From UBA2357 sp041916775 (lineage in GTDB: Bacteria; Pseudomonadota; Gammaproteobacteria; Burkholderiales; Rhodocyclaceae), in NCBI GenBank assembly GCA_041916775.1, contig JAYRYZ010000013.1, positions 62,001-126,000 of the forward strand: 64,000 bases of DNA. Direction: 5' to 3'. The notes beneath the pieces are model-generated. The model was not told where the DNA came from. It did no database searches and saw nothing but the letters and a program-made list of their open reading frames with translations. Below are positions 59,585 through 64,000 of this stretch, one piece after another (position 1 is the first letter of the stretch; the number at the start of each line of letters is the position of its first letter). The translations under genes were made by a program, and so were the position numbers.

Positions 59585-60994
59585 ATGAACGCTCAAGAAG
59601 TCATGAAGATGATCAAGGAAAACGAAGTCCGCTTCGTCGACCTTCGCTTTACCGATACCCGCGGCAAGGAGCAACACGTCGGCCTGCCGGTTTCCGCTTT
59701 CGAGGAAGACCACTTCGAGCACGGCCACCCCTTCGACGGCTCGTCGATCGCCGGCTGGAAGGGCATCCAGGCGTCCGACATGATCCTGATGCCGGAAGCG
59801 TCCTCCGCCTATATCGACCCCTTCTTCGACGAAACCACGCTGGTGCTGACCTGCGACGTCATCGAGCCGTCCGATGGCAAGGGCTATGACCGCGACCCGC
59901 GCTCGATCGCCAAGCGCGCCGAAGCCTATCTGAAGAGCACCGGTATCGGCGATACCGCTTACTTTGGCCCGGAACCCGAATTCTTCATCTTCGACGCAGT
60001 GGAATGGTCGGTCGACATGTCCGGCGTCTATAGCAAGATCATCTCCGAAGAGGCTGCCTGGTCCACCGCCGACAAGTTCGAAGGCGGCAACACCGGTCAC
60101 CGTCCGCGCGTGAAGGGCGGCTACTTCCCGGTTCCGCCGGTCGACAGCCTCAACGACATCCGCGCCGCAATGGTGCTGGCGCTTGAAGCCGCCGGCGTGC
60201 CGGTCGAGGTTCACCACCACGAAGTGGCCAACGCCGGCCAGTGCGAGATCGGCACCAAGTTCAGCACCCTCACCAAGCGCGCCGACTGGACGCAGGTGCT
60301 GAAGTACATCGTGCACAACGTCGCACACCAGTACGGCAAGACTGCCACCTTCATGCCCAAGCCCATCGTCGGCGACAACGGCTCGGGCATGCATGTGCAC
60401 CAATCGATCTGGAAGGACGGCCAGAACCTGTTCGCGGGCAATGGCTATGCCGGCCTGTCGGAACTCGCGCTGTACTACATCGGCGGCATCATCAAGCATG
60501 CGCGCGCCCTGAACGCGATCACCAACCCGGGCACCAACTCGTACAAGCGCCTCGTGCCGCACTACGAAGCGCCGACCAAGCTGGCGTACTCCGCGCGCAA
60601 CCGCTCGGCATCGATCCGCATTCCCTACGTGGCGAACCCCAAGGGCCGCCGTATCGAGGCTCGCTTCCCGGATCCCCTGGCCAACCCGTACCTGTGCTTC
60701 GCCGCGCTGATGATGGCGGGTCTGGACGGCATCCAGAACAAGATCCACCCGGGCGATCCGGCCGACAAGAACTTGTACGACCTGCCGCCGGAAGAAGATG
60801 CACTGATCCCGACGGTGTGCACGAGCCTCGATCAGGCGCTCGAGTACCTCGACAAGGATCGCGAGTTCCTGACCCGCGGCGGCGTCTTCTCGAACGACTT
60901 CATCGATGCCTACATCGAGTTGAAGATGGAAGAAGTGACCCGCATGCGCATCACCACCCACCCGGTGGAATTCGACATGTACTACAGCCTCTGA
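59585..60994 (+). CDS. glnA: Glutamine synthetase type I
   Basis: The 469-residue dodecameric enzyme makes glutamine from glutamate, ammonia and ATP. FDGSSIAGWKGI, GPEPEFFIFD, KPIVGDNGSGMHVHQSIWKD and NRSASIRIPY are the GS signatures. NLYDLPPEEDALIP holds the tyrosine that is adenylylated (Tyr397 in E. coli numbering), so it is of the covalently regulated beta type. ATG 59585, six bases after AGGAG, is used. A terminator follows, then the ntrB-ntrC genes. Confidence 0.98.
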   Translation: MNAQEVMKMIKENEVRFVDLRFTDTRGKEQHVGLPVSAFEEDHFEHGHPFDGSSIAGWKGIQASDMILMPEASSAYIDPFFDETTLVLTCDVIEPSDGKGYDRDPRSIAKRAEAYLKSTGIGDTAYFGPEPEFFIFDAVEWSVDMSGVYSKIISEEAAWSTADKFEGGNTGHRPRVKGGYFPVPPVDSLNDIRAAMVLALEAAGVPVEVHHHEVANAGQCEIGTKFSTLTKRADWTQVLKYIVHNVAHQYGKTATFMPKPIVGDNGSGMHVHQSIWKDGQNLFAGNGYAGLSELALYYIGGIIKHARALNAITNPGTNSYKRLVPHYEAPTKLAYSARNRSASIRIPYVANPKGRRIEARFPDPLANPYLCFAALMMAGLDGIQNKIHPGDPADKNLYDLPPEEDALIPTVCTSLDQALEYLDKDREFLTRGGVFSNDFIDAYIELKMEEVTRMRITTHPVEFDMYYSL

Positions 60995-61014
60995 TCCTGG
61001 ATCGCACGCTGTAA

Positions 61015-61045
61015 CAAGGGACGGGCATTGCCCGTCCCTTTTTTA
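61015..61045 (+). terminator. Rho-independent terminator after glnA
   Basis: The stem GGGACGGGCA-TTGCCCGTCCC is followed by TTTTTTATG. It probably ends the glnA transcript and separates it from the DUF4124-ntrBC genes. Confidence 0.9.
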
Positions 61046-61117
61046 TGGGGTCTAATCCGGAGACATGCATATTGCACGACGGCTGGCCGTCATCACTCAC
61101 CGGAACCCAGACCTGTC

Positions 61118-61609
61118 ATGAGGCACATCATTCGCACAGCGCTACTGCTGGCGCCGTTTCTATCGTTACCTGCAGAAGCCCAGGTATTCAAATGCACCGA
61201 CGCCACGGGCAGCGTCCTCTACACGAACAACAGGAATGAAGGGCGTGGCTGCACACCACTGAAGACCGATCTGCCGGTCTCGTCCGTCCCGGCACCGCCC
61301 AAGAGACAACCTGCGCTATCGGGTGGCGGCACGCCGGCAGGGTCGAGCAACGGCTTCCCGCGTGTCACGCCTGATGCGCAGAAATCAAGGGACGACACCC
61401 GCAGGCAGATCCTGGCGTCCGAACTTGCCACCGAGGAGAAGGCACTCGCCGAGGCGCAGGCCGCGCTCACCGAGCAAGAGTCGATCCGCCTTGGAAACGA
61501 GAAGAACTACCAGAAGGCGCTCGACCGCATGCAACCCTTCAAGGACAAAGTCGAGCTCCACCAGCGCAATATCGAAGCCCTGCGCAAGGAAATGCAATCC
61601 ATCAAGTAG
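61118..61609 (+). CDS. DUF4124-domain secreted protein
   Basis: The 163-residue protein has a signal peptide (MRHIIRTALLLAPFLSLPAE, cleavage near AQA). QVFKCTDATGSVLYTNN is the DUF4124 core, usually found at the mature N-terminus of envelope proteins. The C-terminal half is a charged helix (LAEAQAALTEQESIRLGNEK) with coiled-coil character. Its function is unknown. A DUF4124 gene between glnA and ntrB is a frequent betaproteobacterial arrangement. The start at 61118 is chosen by the signal peptide. Confidence 0.85.
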   Translation: MRHIIRTALLLAPFLSLPAEAQVFKCTDATGSVLYTNNRNEGRGCTPLKTDLPVSSVPAPPKRQPALSGGGTPAGSSNGFPRVTPDAQKSRDDTRRQILASELATEEKALAEAQAALTEQESIRLGNEKNYQKALDRMQPFKDKVELHQRNIEALRKEMQSIK

Positions 61610-61665
61610 TGGCAGGTGCTGGTGCGTTTATTGCTAATGCCAAGCAAACAATGCGAACAGCCAGC

Positions 61666-62736
61666 ATGCCGAAAACCGAGAACCCTGATGCCGCCCGCAG
61701 CACCTTTGCAGGGCTCGACCTGCTGTCATCGGCAGTCGTGCTCATCGACCGGGACTTCCTGATCCGCTATCTCAATGCTGGCGCGGAGAACCTGTTTGCG
61801 ATCAGCCAACGGAAACTGATCGGAAAACCCTTGTCCCGGCTGCTGGGCGAGTCCCACGGACTCGAGTCCGCACTGCGCAACACGCTCAAGACGCATTGGA
61901 GCTATACCGGGCAGGATCTCAGGGTTCTTCGCCCGAACGCCGACCCTCTGCATCTCGACTGCACCGTGAGCCCGGCCGAGGCAGACGGTGCCAGTCTGCT
62001 GCTCGAATTCCGTCTCATCGATGCACAGTTGCGCGTCGCCCGCGAAGAGCAGTTGCTTCAGCAGCAGCAGGCCAACCGGGAGTTGATCCGGAACCTCGCG
62101 CACGAAATCAAGAATCCGCTCGGAGGCATCCGGGGATCGGCGCAACTTCTCGAGCGCGAACTCAGCGATCCACAACTGCGCGAATACACAGAGGTGATCA
62201 TCGCGGAGGCCGATCGCCTGCAGGACCTGATGAACCGCATGCTCAGCTCTCACTGCATGATGCGCCCGGGCCCGCTGAATATCCACGACGTGCTGGAGAG
62301 GGTGCGCCGCCTGGTGCTGGCAGAGTATCCGCGCGTGAACATCACCCGCGACTTCGACACCAGCATCCCGGAGCTCACTGCCGACCGCGAGCAACTGATC
62401 CAGGCCATCCTGAACATCACCCGCAATGCCGCGCAGGCCCTACAGGGCGAAGGCGACATCCGGCTGCGCACACGTATCGCACGGCAGGTCACACTGGCGA
62501 AGCGGCGCTTCAAACTGGCACTGGAATTGCAAGTCATCGACAACGGCCCCGGCATCCCGAGCGAAATCCGTGACACGATCTTCTACCCACTTGTCACTGG
62601 ACGCGAAGGCGGCAGCGGGCTCGGCTTGTCGCTCGCACAGAGCTTCATCGAGCAACATCACGGGATGATCGAAGTGGACAGCCATCCGGGGCAGACCTGC
62701 TTCACCATCCTGCTGCCGATCTCGGACCGGATCTGA
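61666..62736 (+). CDS. glnL: Nitrogen sensor kinase NtrB
   Basis: The 356-residue cytoplasmic PAS-histidine kinase phosphorylates or dephosphorylates NtrC under PII control. PAS: AVVLIDRDFLIRYLNAGAEN. HisKA: IRNLAHEIKNPLGGIRGSAQ (His146). HATPase: NAAQALQGEGDI, DNGPGIPSEIRD and GGSGLGLSLAQS. No transmembrane segment is present. ATG 61666 is preferred; ATG 61651 or GTG 61609 would add residues without conservation that I can see. The 54-base gap to ntrC contains an NtrC-like site. Confidence 0.93.
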   Translation: MPKTENPDAARSTFAGLDLLSSAVVLIDRDFLIRYLNAGAENLFAISQRKLIGKPLSRLLGESHGLESALRNTLKTHWSYTGQDLRVLRPNADPLHLDCTVSPAEADGASLLLEFRLIDAQLRVAREEQLLQQQQANRELIRNLAHEIKNPLGGIRGSAQLLERELSDPQLREYTEVIIAEADRLQDLMNRMLSSHCMMRPGPLNIHDVLERVRRLVLAEYPRVNITRDFDTSIPELTADREQLIQAILNITRNAAQALQGEGDIRLRTRIARQVTLAKRRFKLALELQVIDNGPGIPSEIRDTIFYPLVTGREGGSGLGLSLAQSFIEQHHGMIEVDSHPGQTCFTILLPISDRI

Positions 62737-62768
62737 AGCGAGGGCGACGCCCATCCCATAAACTGGAC

Positions 62769-62785
62769 GCACCAAAATTGTGCAT
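62769..62785. promoter_or_regulatory. Candidate NtrC site directly before ntrC
   Basis: GCACCAAAATTGTGCAT ends 5 bases before the ntrC ATG and has the same GCACCAANNTTGTGCAT pattern as the glnA site at 59333. It occupies the ribosome-binding position, where no good Shine-Dalgarno sequence is visible. Autoregulation of ntrC by its product is the natural reading. Confidence 0.55.
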
Positions 62786-62790
62786 ACATT

Positions 62791-64000
<1,210 letters not shown>

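Overview
The window is a GC-rich betaproteobacterial chromosome segment. The gene orders rsmD-coaD-fdx, lolB-ispE-tRNA-prs-rplY-pth-ychF and glnA-ntrB-ntrC, together with an anaerobic-type alicyclic acid pathway, suggest Rhodocyclales (Thauera / Azoarcus / Aromatoleum). The genus is inferred from gene content only.

Bases 1-10.9 kb are core genes: the end of rsmD, coaD, a 2[4Fe-4S] ferredoxin, a dynamin-like GTPase, mutM, a TPR protein, lolB, ispE, tRNA-Gln(TTG), prs, rplY, pth and ychF.

Bases 10.92-32.83 kb are an integrated mobile element of about 21.9 kb. A 10-bp direct repeat (AAGTGACTAC) lies just before a tyrosine integrase at one end and just beyond an AlpA regulator at the other. Short AGGTGTATAYG repeats, probable integrase arm sites, lie beside both copies. 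The element carries a plasmid-type RepA_C initiator, three iterons and a DnaA-box-like site. Its cargo is one minus-strand defence operon: HTH regulator, HsdR, a fused HsdM-HsdS with a single target-recognition domain, an AAA ATPase with a TOPRIM-like end, an AlbA_2 ATP-binding protein, and an ABC three-component (ABC-3C) set. The last five genes are joined by four 4-base ATGA overlaps, so they are probably translated as a unit. Other element genes are a C-protein-like regulator with palindromic boxes, an HNH protein, an unknown HTH protein, and an intact IS66 copy with a perfect 8-bp target duplication.

Bases 33-36.2 kb hold a hybrid sensor kinase. Bases 36.2-51.4 kb hold a cyclohexanecarboxylate (CHC) catabolic island: a branched-chain-type ABC importer (LivHMGF plus a binding protein), AliA (CoA ligase), AliB (dehydrogenase), BadK (hydratase), BadH (alcohol dehydrogenase), BadI (ring-cleaving hydrolase) and the MarR regulator BadR. 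An acyl-CoA dehydrogenase, an enoyl-CoA hydratase and a 3-hydroxyacyl-CoA dehydrogenase can carry pimeloyl-CoA into beta-oxidation. Two promoters with overlapping or abutting palindromes face away from each other between aliB and the binding-protein gene.

Bases 51.4-59.1 kb are mixed chromosomal genes: a solute-binding protein, a sensor kinase, gluQ, a CoA-binding protein, clsB, an EEP-family hydrolase, nadA and a rhodanese. Bases 59.1-64 kb are nitrogen control: glnA behind a sigma-54-type promoter, a DUF4124 protein, ntrB, and ntrC cut by the window edge. The same 17-bp NtrC-like site pattern occurs upstream of glnA and directly before ntrC.
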